DNA of 64,000 nucleotides from Nitrospirota bacterium (GCA_014859105.1 JACUUX010000001.1:1-64000), one strand, 5' to 3'. Positions 39,112 through 48,707 are shown, counted from the first letter of the stretch. Notes: generated by a model not told the origin, from the sequence alone. Translations and numbers: made by a program.

Positions 39112-40503
39112 ATGCAAGAAAAGCAGAACTTACTCTCCACACTCCCTTCCGTAGACGAAATCCTTAAGAGCAATCAAGGCATTGAATGGTTAAATACTTA
39201 TCCCAGAAGATTCGTGCTTCAGGGCATAAGAGAGGCGATTGACAGAAGACGGAAGGGTATTATTGAAGGAACGGTTAGCGATATTTCAGATGAAGTAACG
39301 TTTGCTGATATAGAAAACATTATTAAAAGGCTTGCCGCGTATAGCCTCAAACCTCTTATAAATGCAACAGGAGTTGTAATCCATACAAACCTCGGCCGTT
39401 CGGTGCTTTCCGAAAAGTCCCTCAGGAATATATTACAGGTGTCCGGAAGTTATTCAAACCTCGAATATGATATTGAAGAGGGAAAAAGAGGGAAAAGATA
39501 TACGCATGTAAAAAGGATTCTGAAAGAGGTTACAGGTGCAGAGGATGCGCTGGTTGTGAACAATAATGCTGCTGCTGTTCTGCTCTGCTTGAACAGCATT
39601 TCAAAAGGGAAAGAAGTCATTGTTTCAAGGGGCGAGCTCGTTGAAATAGGCGGCTCATTCAGGATGCCCGATGTTATGGCCTCAAGCGGTGCGATACTCA
39701 GAGAAGTGGGTACTACAAATAAAACCCATATTTTTGATTATGAAAATGCTATAAATGAGAATACTTCACTCATTCTGAAAATCCACAAGTCCAATTTCAG
39801 GATTATAGGATTCACTGATGAAGTATCAATAGAAGAACTTGTCAATCTCGGCAAAAAATATAAAACCCCGGTTATGTTTGACCTTGGAAGCGGGTGTCTT
39901 CTGGATTTGCGAGCTTTTGGTATATACACCGAGCCAGCTGTAAGGGAGGTTGTGGAAGCCGGAGTTGATATAACTACATTCAGTGGCGACAAAATGCTCG
40001 GCGGACCGCAAGGCGGAGTAATTGTCGGTAAAAAAGATTATATAGAAAAGATTCAGAAAAACCCCATGACAAGGGCGGTTAGGATAGATAAGCTTACACT
40101 TGCCGGATTTGAGGCCACACTCATGGAATATGTGGACGAAGAAAATGCGATTGAGAATGTACCCACTCTCAAGATGTTACTTCAAAAGCCTGAAACACTT
40201 AAAGAGCGTGCGAAGAGAATAGCTAAAAGACTGAAGAAAGAGATAAAAGATGTCCATATTCATGTCATGCCGGATTCCTCAAGGGCAGGTGGAGGGGCAC
40301 TTCCTGAGGTAGATCTTTCGACCTATGTTGTCTCAATAAAATCCGGGGGAATATCTGTAAATAAATTCGAGGAAAGACTGAGAAAAGGCAATCCTCCGAT
40401 TATCTCGAGGATAAAAGAGGAATCTTTAATTATTGATGTAAGGACTGTGAGGGACAAAGATATAGATGGCCTTGTAACGGGAATAAAAGCAGCTTTATCG
40501 TAA
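39112..40503 (+). CDS. selA: L-seryl-tRNA(Sec) selenium transferase
   Basis: A 463-residue PLP enzyme that converts Ser-tRNA(Sec) to Sec-tRNA(Sec) using selenophosphate. It shows the N-terminal LPSVDEIL helix, INATGVVIHTNLGRSVLSE, NNNAAAVLLCLNS, GSGCLLDL, and the PLP lysine in TFSGDKMLGGPQGG. Full length. Divergent from purF and selB; selC is 19 kb away. Confidence 0.97.
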   Translation: MQEKQNLLSTLPSVDEILKSNQGIEWLNTYPRRFVLQGIREAIDRRRKGIIEGTVSDISDEVTFADIENIIKRLAAYSLKPLINATGVVIHTNLGRSVLSEKSLRNILQVSGSYSNLEYDIEEGKRGKRYTHVKRILKEVTGAEDALVVNNNAAAVLLCLNSISKGKEVIVSRGELVEIGGSFRMPDVMASSGAILREVGTTNKTHIFDYENAINENTSLILKIHKSNFRIIGFTDEVSIEELVNLGKKYKTPVMFDLGSGCLLDLRAFGIYTEPAVREVVEAGVDITTFSGDKMLGGPQGGVIVGKKDYIEKIQKNPMTRAVRIDKLTLAGFEATLMEYVDEENAIENVPTLKMLLQKPETLKERAKRIAKRLKKEIKDVHIHVMPDSSRAGGGALPEVDLSTYVVSIKSGGISVNKFEERLRKGNPPIISRIKEESLIIDVRTVRDKDIDGLVTGIKAALS

Positions 40504-40590
40504 TAGATGAAATTTTTTCCAAAAAAGTTAACTCCTCTCCGTCATTCTACGGCTTGGAGGCCGTGTCACAATCAACTTGATGTGTAAACA

Positions 40591-40854
40591 ATGAATTTGA
40601 GAAACTTTCAGGTTATTCGTAAGAAGAACACGAATATCATTCTGATGGACCTTAAATTGCCCGGGATGAATGGTCTCGAAGCAACCCGCCTTGTTAAAGA
40701 AAAAAATCCGGATACTAAAGCAGTGATACTTTCCATGTATGATGCCTCTGACTATCAAAATTCTGCAATCTCAGCGGGTGCAAATGCTTATGTAACAAAA
40801 CATAAGATGTATACTGAGCTTGTACCTGTTTTAAATAAATTCTTATATAATTAA
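40591..40854 (+). pseudogene. Receiver-domain fragment lacking its N-terminal strand
   Basis: An 87-residue frame containing the phospho-acceptor strand IILMDLKLPGMNGLEATRLV and the AYVTKHKMYTEL end of a response regulator receiver domain. The first third (acidic DD pair) and any output domain are missing, with a TAA two codons before the ATG. It lies 30 bases before the HD-GYP gene and may once have regulated it. Confidence 0.65.
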
Positions 40855-40884
40855 GAAAATGGCAGATTAAAAAGCAGGGATAGC

Positions 40885-43089
40885 ATGAAAAGCGATAACC
40901 CGTGTAAATTGAAGGTAAGGCGTAAAAGTGAACCCTCAAAAAAATTGAAATGCTGGCAATTTTTTAAATGTCAGGAAAAAGTCTGCCCTGCTTATAAATC
41001 AAAAAATCTCAGGTGCTGGTTATTTTCAGGAACCCTTTGCCGTGACGAAATTCAGGGAAAGTTTCTCGAGAAAATGGAAATGTGCTTTGATTGTGAAGTT
41101 TTTATTGAAAATATGGATACTGCTGCAATGCAGGAGACCTGTAAGGTTTACAATGAACAGTTTCAGGAGTTCAGAAAAATTATTGAAGATACAAACGATG
41201 TGTTGCACAGCGTTTCAAAAGGCAACCTTGATGCAAGACTATCAGGAACGTCAAATATGGAACTTCTCGAGGCTTTAAAGAATCTCAACAACACAATGAT
41301 CGAGAGCAGAAAAGAGGCTGAAGAGTCAATACGTAAACTGGAAGAAATCGAATCTTCAATTTTGAGCGCAATACCACATGCTGTCATCGGACTTCAGGAA
41401 CGGGTCGTCTTTTTTGCCAATGAAGCAGTTGAAAAGGTTTTTGGCTGGAAACCGGAAGAACTGATCGGTAAAAAGACAGCAGTCTTATACAGAAACGATG
41501 AGGAATATGAAGAGATTGCAAGGCTTTTTTATCCTGTTCTTGAAAGACAAAGAATCCATATCGAAGAATTCCCCTGCCGGCGAAAAGACGGTGAGGATAT
41601 CATCTGCAAGGTAAGTGCATCTGTAATAGGTAAGGAGATGAAGGAAAAGGGAATTTTCGTCGTGTATGAAGACATTACTGAAAAAAAGAAGATGGAAGAT
41701 GTATTGTGGAAAAATGAACAAAAATATCGTGACCTGTATCAAAACGCGCCTGACGGGTATCATTCTTTAGGGCCTGATGGAGCTATTCTTGAGGTTAACG
41801 ATAAATGGCTCAGGATGCTCCGGTATAAAAAAGAGGAAGTTGTTGGAAAGATGAAACTTACCGACCTCCTTACCGAGAATGATCAAAAAATCTTCAGGGA
41901 AACTTTTTCTGCTCTAAAAGAAAAAGGTTACATAGAAAACATAGATTATTTTTTGAAAAGAAAAGACGGCACACTCCTCCCTGTATTAATTAATGCTACA
42001 GCTATTTATGATGAGAACAGGAATTTTTTAAAGAGCAGGGCGATTGTCAGGGACAATACACAGAAAAAATCTTTTGAGAAAAAGCTCAAGCACGCATCAG
42101 AGGAGTGGAGAGCAACATTCGACTCAATGCCATATGGTGTCCTGCTCCTCGACACTGATTTGACCGTAAAGAGGGCAAATAGCCTTATATCCGCGATGTT
42201 CGATATTCCGTTTAAAGAAATAATAGGGAAAAAATGTTATGAATTACTCGAGGGAGGTAATAAACTAAAAGAATTTTATAATACAATCAAAGCAAAAAAT
42301 GACAGAAGCCCCGTGATTTCCGAATATTATGATACACGGATTAATAAATATTTAATGTTACATGTATCCCCTGTTGTCGATGAACGGAGAATTCTGAAGA
42401 ACCTTGTACTTGCACTTATTGACATTTCCGGCATAAAAGATAAGGAAAAGAGACTTATTGAAAGCCGTGATGCATTTCTGAATATGCTAAAAGAGATCGA
42501 TCACTCCTACAAGGAATTAAAAGAACTCTTTAACGGTCTTATCCATTCTTTTGTCAATGCAATAGACGCAAAGAGCCCCTGGACAAAGGGACATTCAGAG
42601 CGTGTTACAATTTATGCTGTATCTATTGCAAAAGAAATGGGCTTAAAAGAGAGAGATATTGAAAAACTGAGGATTGCTGCACTTCTCCATGATATAGGTA
42701 AGATCGGGACATATGACGTTGTACTCGATAAGCCCGGAAAACTTACAGAAGAAGAATTCCAACTTATAAGGATGCATCCTGCCAAAGGTGAAGAGATTCT
42801 TAAGCCTGTCAGACAGTTGCAGGATTTATTGCCAATAATCAGATACCACCATGAAAGGATGGATGGAAAGGGCTACCCAGATGGACTGCAGGGCGAAGAG
42901 ATACCTTTGCTATCAAGAATAATAGCCGTTGCAGACGCATTCGACTCTATGACATCAGATAGGCCATACAGGCCAAATCCTCCAAGAGAGTATGCAATTT
43001 CGGAAATTAAAACGTGCATCGGTACCCAGTTTGACCCTGAGGCGGCTGAAGTATTTTTGAGAGTCATAGACAGGAAACACCGAGGATAA
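40885..43089 (+). CDS. Two-CW/PAS/HD-GYP cyclic-di-GMP phosphodiesterase-like protein
   Basis: A 734-residue cytosolic sensor. An N-terminal cysteine-rich module reads KCWQFFKCQEKVCPAY, CWLF..TLCR and MCFDCEVF, the two-CW pattern. A helical HAMP-like stretch (about 95-150) follows, then three PAS domains (about 150-275, 278-400, 405-520). A C-terminal HD-GYP domain (about 555-725) has HSERV, LLHDIGKIG and the diagnostic HHERMDGKGYPDG. The metal ligands and GYP motif are intact, so c-di-GMP hydrolysis is expected. The cysteine module may sense metal or redox state. Confidence 0.92.
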   Translation: MKSDNPCKLKVRRKSEPSKKLKCWQFFKCQEKVCPAYKSKNLRCWLFSGTLCRDEIQGKFLEKMEMCFDCEVFIENMDTAAMQETCKVYNEQFQEFRKIIEDTNDVLHSVSKGNLDARLSGTSNMELLEALKNLNNTMIESRKEAEESIRKLEEIESSILSAIPHAVIGLQERVVFFANEAVEKVFGWKPEELIGKKTAVLYRNDEEYEEIARLFYPVLERQRIHIEEFPCRRKDGEDIICKVSASVIGKEMKEKGIFVVYEDITEKKKMEDVLWKNEQKYRDLYQNAPDGYHSLGPDGAILEVNDKWLRMLRYKKEEVVGKMKLTDLLTENDQKIFRETFSALKEKGYIENIDYFLKRKDGTLLPVLINATAIYDENRNFLKSRAIVRDNTQKKSFEKKLKHASEEWRATFDSMPYGVLLLDTDLTVKRANSLISAMFDIPFKEIIGKKCYELLEGGNKLKEFYNTIKAKNDRSPVISEYYDTRINKYLMLHVSPVVDERRILKNLVLALIDISGIKDKEKRLIESRDAFLNMLKEIDHSYKELKELFNGLIHSFVNAIDAKSPWTKGHSERVTIYAVSIAKEMGLKERDIEKLRIAALLHDIGKIGTYDVVLDKPGKLTEEEFQLIRMHPAKGEEILKPVRQLQDLLPIIRYHHERMDGKGYPDGLQGEEIPLLSRIIAVADAFDSMTSDRPYRPNPPREYAISEIKTCIGTQFDPEAAEVFLRVIDRKHRG

Positions 43090-43194
43090 AATAGAATTCT
43101 TGACGTCATTTGAAAAATACTATTGCTTCATATATCACATGATATAACAAAAATCCTGACCTCACAAGTTTAATTGAACAGAAAAGCAGGAAGC

Positions 43195-43221
43195 TTGACT
43201 TTTAGATACAATGAATATGAT
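43195..43221 (+). promoter_or_regulatory. Candidate promoter upstream of the RRM gene
   Basis: TTGACT (43195-43200) and TATGAT (43216-43221), spacer 15; alternatives overlap at 16-17. It leaves a leader of about 160 bases with several short inverted words, as often seen with cold-induced RRM genes. Confidence 0.35.
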
Positions 43222-43388
43222 ACTTTATTATGAAGCCGACGGAGTATATTGTTATATCGAAACCGCATCGTTTCCTGCACTCGCGGTCCTTATGACATTT
43301 CCTCCATTACTTCGGGCACGGGGCAAGAATCATATCTTTTAGTAAAAACAACAGAGAGGGAGCTAAAAACACTTCTATGGAGAAGAAG

Positions 43389-43712
43389 ATGGCAAGAAAA
43401 ATCTATGTGGGCAACCTCCCCTACCAGGCAGATGAAGATTCCCTGAGGGAGGTATTTGCAGCTGTCGGAAAGGTTCAGTCGGTAAGGATAATTACGCACG
43501 ATACCGGACGCTCAAAAGGGTTTGGATTCGTCGAGATGGCCTCTGATGAGGATGTCGATAAGGCTATCTCCACTCTTAACGGCACTACACTATCGGGCAG
43601 AAGCCTCAAAGTCAGTGAGGCCCGGCCTCAGACCGAAAGAGGCAGGACCGGCGGTCCAGCATGGCAGAGAAAGTCCTCTGGAAGGGGAAGAGAATCGGGT
43701 AGGTGGAGATAA
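43389..43712 (+). CDS. RNA-binding RRM protein
   Basis: A 107-residue protein. The RRM fold covers about 1-80 with RNP2 KIYVGNLPY and RNP1 SKGFGFVEM. A Gly/Arg/Ser-rich tail (GRTGGPAW, RGRESGRWR) follows, like bacterial glycine-rich RNA-binding proteins that help at low temperature. GGAG lies 6 bases before ATG 43389; the frame-mate ATG at 43377 is less well placed. Confidence 0.9.
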   Translation: MARKIYVGNLPYQADEDSLREVFAAVGKVQSVRIITHDTGRSKGFGFVEMASDEDVDKAISTLNGTTLSGRSLKVSEARPQTERGRTGGPAWQRKSSGRGRESGRWR

Positions 43713-43797
43713 CAGTCGCAGAAGAGAAAAGCGAAGAATTCAATATTACGGATGCAAAAATATGCAAAACAGATAAGAAAAATTGAAGGGGGTCAAG

Positions 43798-43965
43798 TTG
43801 GCAAAGCGGACAGGAACATATAAGAGCGAAAAGAGGAAAAAGGAATTGCTGCGTCAGAAAAAACAGGAAGAAAAACGGCAGAAGCGTCTCAACAAAAATA
43901 CAGGTAGGCAATATGACACAGAATTCATAGACCCTGAGCTTAAAGACAAGGAACAGAATACCTGA
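43798..43965 (+). CDS. Small basic coiled-coil protein
   Basis: A 55-residue lysine/arginine-rich protein (AKRTGTYKSEKRKKELLR, then KKQEEKRQKR) starting at TTG 43798, five bases after AAGGGGG. Similar short highly basic proteins follow RRM genes in related genomes. The role is unknown; RNA or ribosome binding is a guess. Confidence 0.6.
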   Translation: MAKRTGTYKSEKRKKELLRQKKQEEKRQKRLNKNTGRQYDTEFIDPELKDKEQNT

Positions 43966-44015
43966 TCAGTGTGCTGAGATTTTCACAAATAAAACCGTTT
44001 TTTCCAAGCCATATC

Positions 44016-44246
44016 TCATTTTTCCGGCCTGTCCATCTTATCGAAGATCATCTGCAGCACCGCAAATATCTCGTTGGAGAGTCTCTGGAGTGTGTCCATC
44101 CTCTCGACCGCCTTCAGGAGGAGATTGCGGAGATCATCTTCCTCCACCGATGCATCGAGGAGCTCCAGTGTGCCCCTGACAGCGATTATATGCTCGTTCA
44201 CTTCAAAGGATATCTCTTTGAGGCGATCACGCGATTCTGTGTTCAT
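44016..44246 (-). CDS. Unrecognised 76-residue helical protein
   Basis: All-helical composition (EVNEHIIAVRGTLELLDASV, RMDTLQRLSNEIFAVLQMI), resembling the dimerisation helices of a histidine kinase but without a kinase domain or an H-E/D-x-x box. AGGTGAG lies just before the ATG. It may be a small regulator; no function can be read. Confidence 0.5.
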   Translation of the reverse strand: MNTESRDRLKEISFEVNEHIIAVRGTLELLDASVEEDDLRNLLLKAVERMDTLQRLSNEIFAVLQMIFDKMDRPEK

Positions 44247-44442
44247 CCCCGCTCACCTTCCTATATTATAACCTACTCACACAAATTGTGCCCCCGCTCT
44301 TTTCCCCGCAAAAAGTTTACAAGGAGTGAAAAAATGTTGAGGAAACATAGCGGTTAAGAATATTCGTTCCTTGCTACGATGATAGTGTTGTGCATCGCAG
44401 TGAATCTTTCTGCTAAAAAATTAAAATACACTTCGAGATGTA

Positions 44443-46533
44443 TTAACTGGCCCGGTGTTCTCTCATGGCTTCTTTTCTGCTCAGCCTGATCTTGCCCATC
44501 TTGTCGATCTCAATGACCTTTACGATAACTTCATCTCCCTCCCGCAGCACATCAGTGACCTTTGCTGTTCTTTCCTCCGCAATTTGTGAAATATGAAGGA
44601 GCCCTTCCCTGCCCGGCAGGATTTCCACAAATGCGCCGAAATCCATTATCTTTTTAACCGTGCCCTTATAGACCTTGTTCAGCTCAGCATCGGCTGTAAT
44701 ACCTTTGATGATCTCGATCGCCTTTTGTGCTGAAGGTCCATCGGCGGAGGCGATATGTACCACTCCAGTGTCATCGATGTCGATCTTTGCGCCTGTCTGT
44801 TCGGTGATTCCCCGTATGACCTTCCCCCCTGTGCCGATCACGTTGCGAATCTTTTCCCGATCGATCTGCATCGTATACATCCGGGGAGCGAGGACCGACA
44901 GTTCAGGACGGGATTGAGCAAGTGTCTCTTTCATCTTATCAAGGATAAAGATTCTGCCCTGTCTGGCCTGTTCGAGCGCCCTCTCCATGACATCGCGGGA
45001 TATCCCCCGTATCTTAGTATCCATCTGGAAGGCGCAGATGCCGTCAGTAGTCCCTGTCACCTTAAAGTCCATGTCACCAAGATGGTCTTCGATCCCCAGG
45101 ATATCCATCAGTATCGCTACCCTGTCCCCTTCTTTTATCAACCCCATCGCAATGCCAGCCACAGGCGCCTTGATCGGGACGCCGGCGTCCATGAGCGCCA
45201 GGGTGCTTCCGCAGACCGTCGCCATAGAAGAGGAGCCGTTCGACTCAAGGACATCCGAAACGATCCTGACCGTATAGGGGAATTCCTCTTTCGAAGGCAT
45301 TACTGCCTGCAGCGACCTTTCGGCAAGAATACCGTGGCCTATCTCCCTTCTGCCCGGTGCCCTAAGGAACTTTACCTCTCCGACGCTGAAAGGAGGAAAG
45401 TTGTAGTGGAGCATGAAAGACTTGAATGTTTCACCTTCCAGCGCATCGATTCTCTGCTCGTCCACGGAGGTGCCGAGGGTCACAACCACCAGACACTGCG
45501 TTTCACCCCTGACGAATAGGGCAGACCCATGGGTCATGGGCAGGATGCCCACCTCAGCGCTTATATCTCTTATCCGGTCTGGGGACCTCCCGTCAGTCCT
45601 GATATTTTCATCGAGGATCATATTCCTCACAAGCCTCTTTTCTAAATCATTAAAAACAGAAGCGATATCCATGGAGATATCATCTTCCCCCGTATTCAAT
45701 TTTTCGACAATCGAACGCAGTATTTGATCAAGCGCTGCCTGTCTCCGGAGCTTGTCGGGGATGATTATAGCTTTCTCTATCTCATTCAGGGACATTTCCT
45801 TCACGGTCGTGCTCAACGCCTCGTCAATAACCGGCTCCTCCACAACTCTCTTGGTCTTCCCGGCTTTCTCCCTTAGCTCATTCTGGAGGGCGCAGAGTTT
45901 TCTTATCTCCTGATGGGCAAGGCCGACAGCCTCAAGGAGATCCGCCTCGCTCATCTCCTGGGCGCTGCCCTCGACCATGCTCACCGCCTCCGCTGTACCA
46001 GCGACCACAAAATTCATATCACATTCTTCCGACTCTCTGAGGTCCGGATTGATAACAAATGAGCCTGCTATTCTCCCGATTCTCACCGCGCTGACCGGGC
46101 CGTCAAAAGGGATATCCGAGATGTGGAGCGCCGCTGACATGCATATAATCCCGAGGATGTCGGCAATGTTTTCATCGCCGAAGGAGAGCACATTGACGAT
46201 CCCCTGGGTTTCGCAGTTGAACCCTTTTGGGAAAAGTGGCCGTATGGGCCTGTCGATAAGTCTGGAGGTAAGGACTTCTTTTCCCGCAGGTTGTCCCTCT
46301 CTTTTGAAGAACCCTCTTGGTATTTTCCCTGCTGAATACGCCTTTTCCCGATAATCTATGGTTAACGGAAAAAAGTCGATGCCTTTTCTGGATGTTTTTT
46401 CCGCTACTGCGGTGGAAAGGACAATTGTATCGCCGTATTGAGCAACTACTGAACCATCCGCCTGCCGGGCCATCACGCCGGTTTCCAGATTCATTTTTTT
46501 TGTACGTGTCTCGATAGCTACGTTGTGAACCAT
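44443..46533 (-). CDS. pnp: Polyribonucleotide nucleotidyltransferase (PNPase)
   Basis: A 696-residue phosphorolytic 3'-5' exoribonuclease with two RNase PH domains (about 1-230 and 300-530), a helical linker, a KH domain (about 545-610, IGTGGKVIRGITEQTGAKIDI) and an S1 domain (about 615-690, VYKGTVKKIMDFGAFVEILPG). The start is ATG 46533 after AAGGAG; the longer open frame to 46602 lies in non-PNPase sequence. Codon use looks more GC-rich than in its neighbours to the left, and rpsO is not adjacent. A relic of another pnp lies just upstream. Confidence 0.95.
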   Translation of the reverse strand: MVHNVAIETRTKKMNLETGVMARQADGSVVAQYGDTIVLSTAVAEKTSRKGIDFFPLTIDYREKAYSAGKIPRGFFKREGQPAGKEVLTSRLIDRPIRPLFPKGFNCETQGIVNVLSFGDENIADILGIICMSAALHISDIPFDGPVSAVRIGRIAGSFVINPDLRESEECDMNFVVAGTAEAVSMVEGSAQEMSEADLLEAVGLAHQEIRKLCALQNELREKAGKTKRVVEEPVIDEALSTTVKEMSLNEIEKAIIIPDKLRRQAALDQILRSIVEKLNTGEDDISMDIASVFNDLEKRLVRNMILDENIRTDGRSPDRIRDISAEVGILPMTHGSALFVRGETQCLVVVTLGTSVDEQRIDALEGETFKSFMLHYNFPPFSVGEVKFLRAPGRREIGHGILAERSLQAVMPSKEEFPYTVRIVSDVLESNGSSSMATVCGSTLALMDAGVPIKAPVAGIAMGLIKEGDRVAILMDILGIEDHLGDMDFKVTGTTDGICAFQMDTKIRGISRDVMERALEQARQGRIFILDKMKETLAQSRPELSVLAPRMYTMQIDREKIRNVIGTGGKVIRGITEQTGAKIDIDDTGVVHIASADGPSAQKAIEIIKGITADAELNKVYKGTVKKIMDFGAFVEILPGREGLLHISQIAEERTAKVTDVLREGDEVIVKVIEIDKMGKIRLSRKEAMREHRAS

Positions 46534-46795
46534 TTTCTCTTTTCTCCTTATTGCAAGTTGGCTAATAATAACATCGCATTGCTCGTTTCTCGTATTTTCC
46601 AAGACAGCCGGAAGGCTTTTCCCCGGCCATAGGCTTCAGCCATGGTAGGGGCTTCCCAAGACAAATCGTTGTGTTTTTTATTAAATCGGAAGAGAGAAAT
46701 ACTCGATGGGATATCCGAACCGTTCTAAAGAAATTACCATAGTGATATAAATTAACGTATGTTTGCCTGTTTTGTAAAGTTTTTTTTAGAACAAA

Positions 46796-46885
46796 CGGGT
46801 CAAGACATTGAGCACTGCCTTCGACCATGAGGACTGCCTCCAAAGTTCCGGCACCGACGAGATTCATATGCTCCTTGAGATCCAC
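46796..46885 (-). pseudogene. Short relic of a second pnp gene
   Basis: The frame reads DLKEHMNLVGAGTLEAVLMV and EGSAQ, which matches the intact PNPase at DLRESEECDMNFVVAGTAEA and VSMVEGSAQ. Only about 28 residues survive; the surrounding sequence is not PNPase. It is 260 bases upstream of the intact pnp on the same strand. Confidence 0.7.
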
Positions 46886-47068
46886 ACGTCATACCATCAG
46901 GATGAAAAAAGACGCTGTCCATAATACCTCTGTAAATTTCCGGTCCTAATTGCTTAAGGATTAAGCTTCGCAAAGTGAAAATTTAATGTCCTTTAAACAC
47001 ATCTTTTACGGACGGTAATATAAAAGTTCTCACAGTAAGCAAGAAAGCATCATTTCCTCGGCATCCGT

Positions 47069-47410
47069 TCAGTCTGCCTCTCTTTTGCCTGTCAGATAAT
47101 CGCCAAGAAGCCCTCTGCTGTGCTCGTCTTCGTGGCAATAAACACATAGATTTTCCCAATTGGAGCCGTCGGCAGGATTGTTCTGGCGATTACCGTCTTT
47201 ATGGTGTACAGTAAGGAGATGCCTGCTTTTGAAATCAAACTCTCTTCCGCATTTGGCGCAGATGAGTCCGTGAATTTTTAGAGACTGTTCCCTGTAGTTT
47301 GCGGAAGCAGGTGAATCCGCTTTTAATTCCCGTACGATCTCAGCAACAGATTTGTCTCTCGCGGGCTTTTTTGGTTGCGGTTTCCTGATTTTACGCCGTC
47401 TGATTCCCAA
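47069..47410 (-). CDS. HNH nuclease-like protein (YajD type), second copy
   Basis: A 113-residue paralogue of the protein at 13720-14025, with the same CAKC...TVHHKDGN...CVYCHEDEHSRGLLGD core and a basic N terminus (RRRKIRKPQPKKPARDK). The HNH residues are intact. No restriction or phage genes adjoin it. Confidence 0.82.
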   Translation of the reverse strand: MGIRRRKIRKPQPKKPARDKSVAEIVRELKADSPASANYREQSLKIHGLICAKCGREFDFKSRHLLTVHHKDGNRQNNPADGSNWENLCVYCHEDEHSRGLLGDYLTGKREAD

Positions 47411-47652
47411 AACTGTCCTCCTAACAGGGAATGAGCATGCAGCATCGAATACCTGACAATATCCCCGTGTTCCAATATATTATATACTGTTCGGGGACAG
47501 CTTTTTGAAATCTTTTTTGCAATAGATCATAGGCGAATTTCAGAATCTTTATCGAAAGGGGTCCACGGGCGTGCAGTGAGGCGGTCGTGCTATGTTAGTG
47601 TTCATCTCGGAAATGACATGAAAATTCTTTGGGAAGTTGTGCGCGGTCCTGA

Positions 47653-48093
47653 GTGAAGAATCAATATCGTCGAACTCCTGTTTTCAGTGATAAAATAACT
47701 TATCTTGTTTTAAACCCTTATTGGCATATTCCTCCCAAAATTGCTGTACAAGATAAATTGCCATTGATACAAAAAAATCCCGACTATTTAGAGAAAGAGA
47801 AAATAAGAGTTTTTCAGGGTTGGGGAGCAGAGTCAAAGGAAATAGATCCAAAATCCGTTAATTGGTCTCAGGTAACAGAGAAGAGTTTTCCTTACAGATT
47901 AAGGCAAGAACCTGGTTCTCATAATGCACTGGGTCGTATAAAATTCATGTTTCCCAATAAATATAACGTGTACCTTCATGATACACCATCAAAGGAACTT
48001 TTTTTAAAAACAGAACGAACTTTAAGTTCAGGGTGCATACGCATTGAAAAACCTATCGAACTCGCTGAATATCTATATACAATTTATAAATAA
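47653..48093 (+). CDS. C-terminal catalytic part of a YcbB-type L,D-transpeptidase
   Basis: A 146-residue protein covering the YkuD catalytic domain of LdtD/YcbB: RRTPVFSDKITYLVLNPYW, GWGAESKEIDP, FPYRLRQEPGSHNALGRIKF and the active-site HDTP...SSGCIRIEKP. Family members are about 550-600 residues with a peptidoglycan-binding and scaffold domain before this. Here nothing of that precedes the GTG at 47653, and there is no signal peptide. It is probably a 5'-truncated gene, though the catalytic residues are intact. mepK follows, as ycbK follows ycbB in E. coli. Confidence 0.85.
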   Translation: MKNQYRRTPVFSDKITYLVLNPYWHIPPKIAVQDKLPLIQKNPDYLEKEKIRVFQGWGAESKEIDPKSVNWSQVTEKSFPYRLRQEPGSHNALGRIKFMFPNKYNVYLHDTPSKELFLKTERTLSSGCIRIEKPIELAEYLYTIYK

Positions 48094-48170
48094 AATTCTT
48101 GATTAATTCTGTAAATTTTACTGAGAAGCTAATATTTGCTAAACTTTAAACAAATGGAGGATAACAGCCT

Positions 48171-48707
48171 ATGATATCACGGAGGAAATTTTTAAAGATT
48201 TTTGCTCTTATCGCAGCTTATTTACCTCTTCAGATTAAATATACATTCGCAATAACTAAAAATAATAAAACCGAAAGAATCCTTAATCTTTATAACATTC
48301 ACACAGATGAAAAACTTAACATAAAATATTATCATTCTGGTATCTATGATCATGATGCTATTGATAAGATCAATTATATATTAAGGTGCCACTATACTGA
48401 TGAAATAAAGCCTATAAATCTTAAAGTTATCGACCTTTTGTGTGATATTAAGGACAGAGTTGGCAAAGAAAAAGAAGTTTATATAATATCGGGATATCGT
48501 TCATCATTATATAATGATTATTTAAAGAACACGGGTAGAAACGTTGCAAAAAACAGTCTCCATTTGTATGGTCTTGCAATAGATTTCTCAATTCCAGGTA
48601 TTTACAATAATAAACTTTTTCAGATCGCAAAATCATTTCGTGCAGGAGGGGTCGGAAAGTATACAGAATTTATTCATATTGATATTGGATCTGTAAGGTA
48701 TTGGTAA
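48171..48707 (+). CDS. mepK: MepK-like (YcbK, DUF882) murein endopeptidase
   Basis: A 178-residue exported protein with a Tat-like start MISRRKFLKIFALIAAYLPL. The M15/DUF882 zinc-peptidase core shows YIISGYRSSLYNDYL, SLHLYGLAIDFSIPG and EFIHIDIGSVRYW, giving the H...D...H zinc set. MepK of E. coli cleaves the 3-3 cross-links that L,D-transpeptidases make. AAATGGAGG stands 9 bases before the ATG. Its partner L,D-transpeptidase fragment is 77 bases upstream. Confidence 0.88.
   Translation: MISRRKFLKIFALIAAYLPLQIKYTFAITKNNKTERILNLYNIHTDEKLNIKYYHSGIYDHDAIDKINYILRCHYTDEIKPINLKVIDLLCDIKDRVGKEKEVYIISGYRSSLYNDYLKNTGRNVAKNSLHLYGLAIDFSIPGIYNNKLFQIAKSFRAGGVGKYTEFIHIDIGSVRYW

Noticed and set aside
44755-45519. 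254-codon plus-strand open frame opposite pnp
   Set aside because: Antisense shadow of the GC-rich pnp gene; composition (His/Arg/Pro-rich) is not protein-like and pnp is certain.
46562-46795. Remainder of the open frame after the pnp relic
   Set aside because: After the PNPase-like stretch the residues do not match any family; frame is open by chance.
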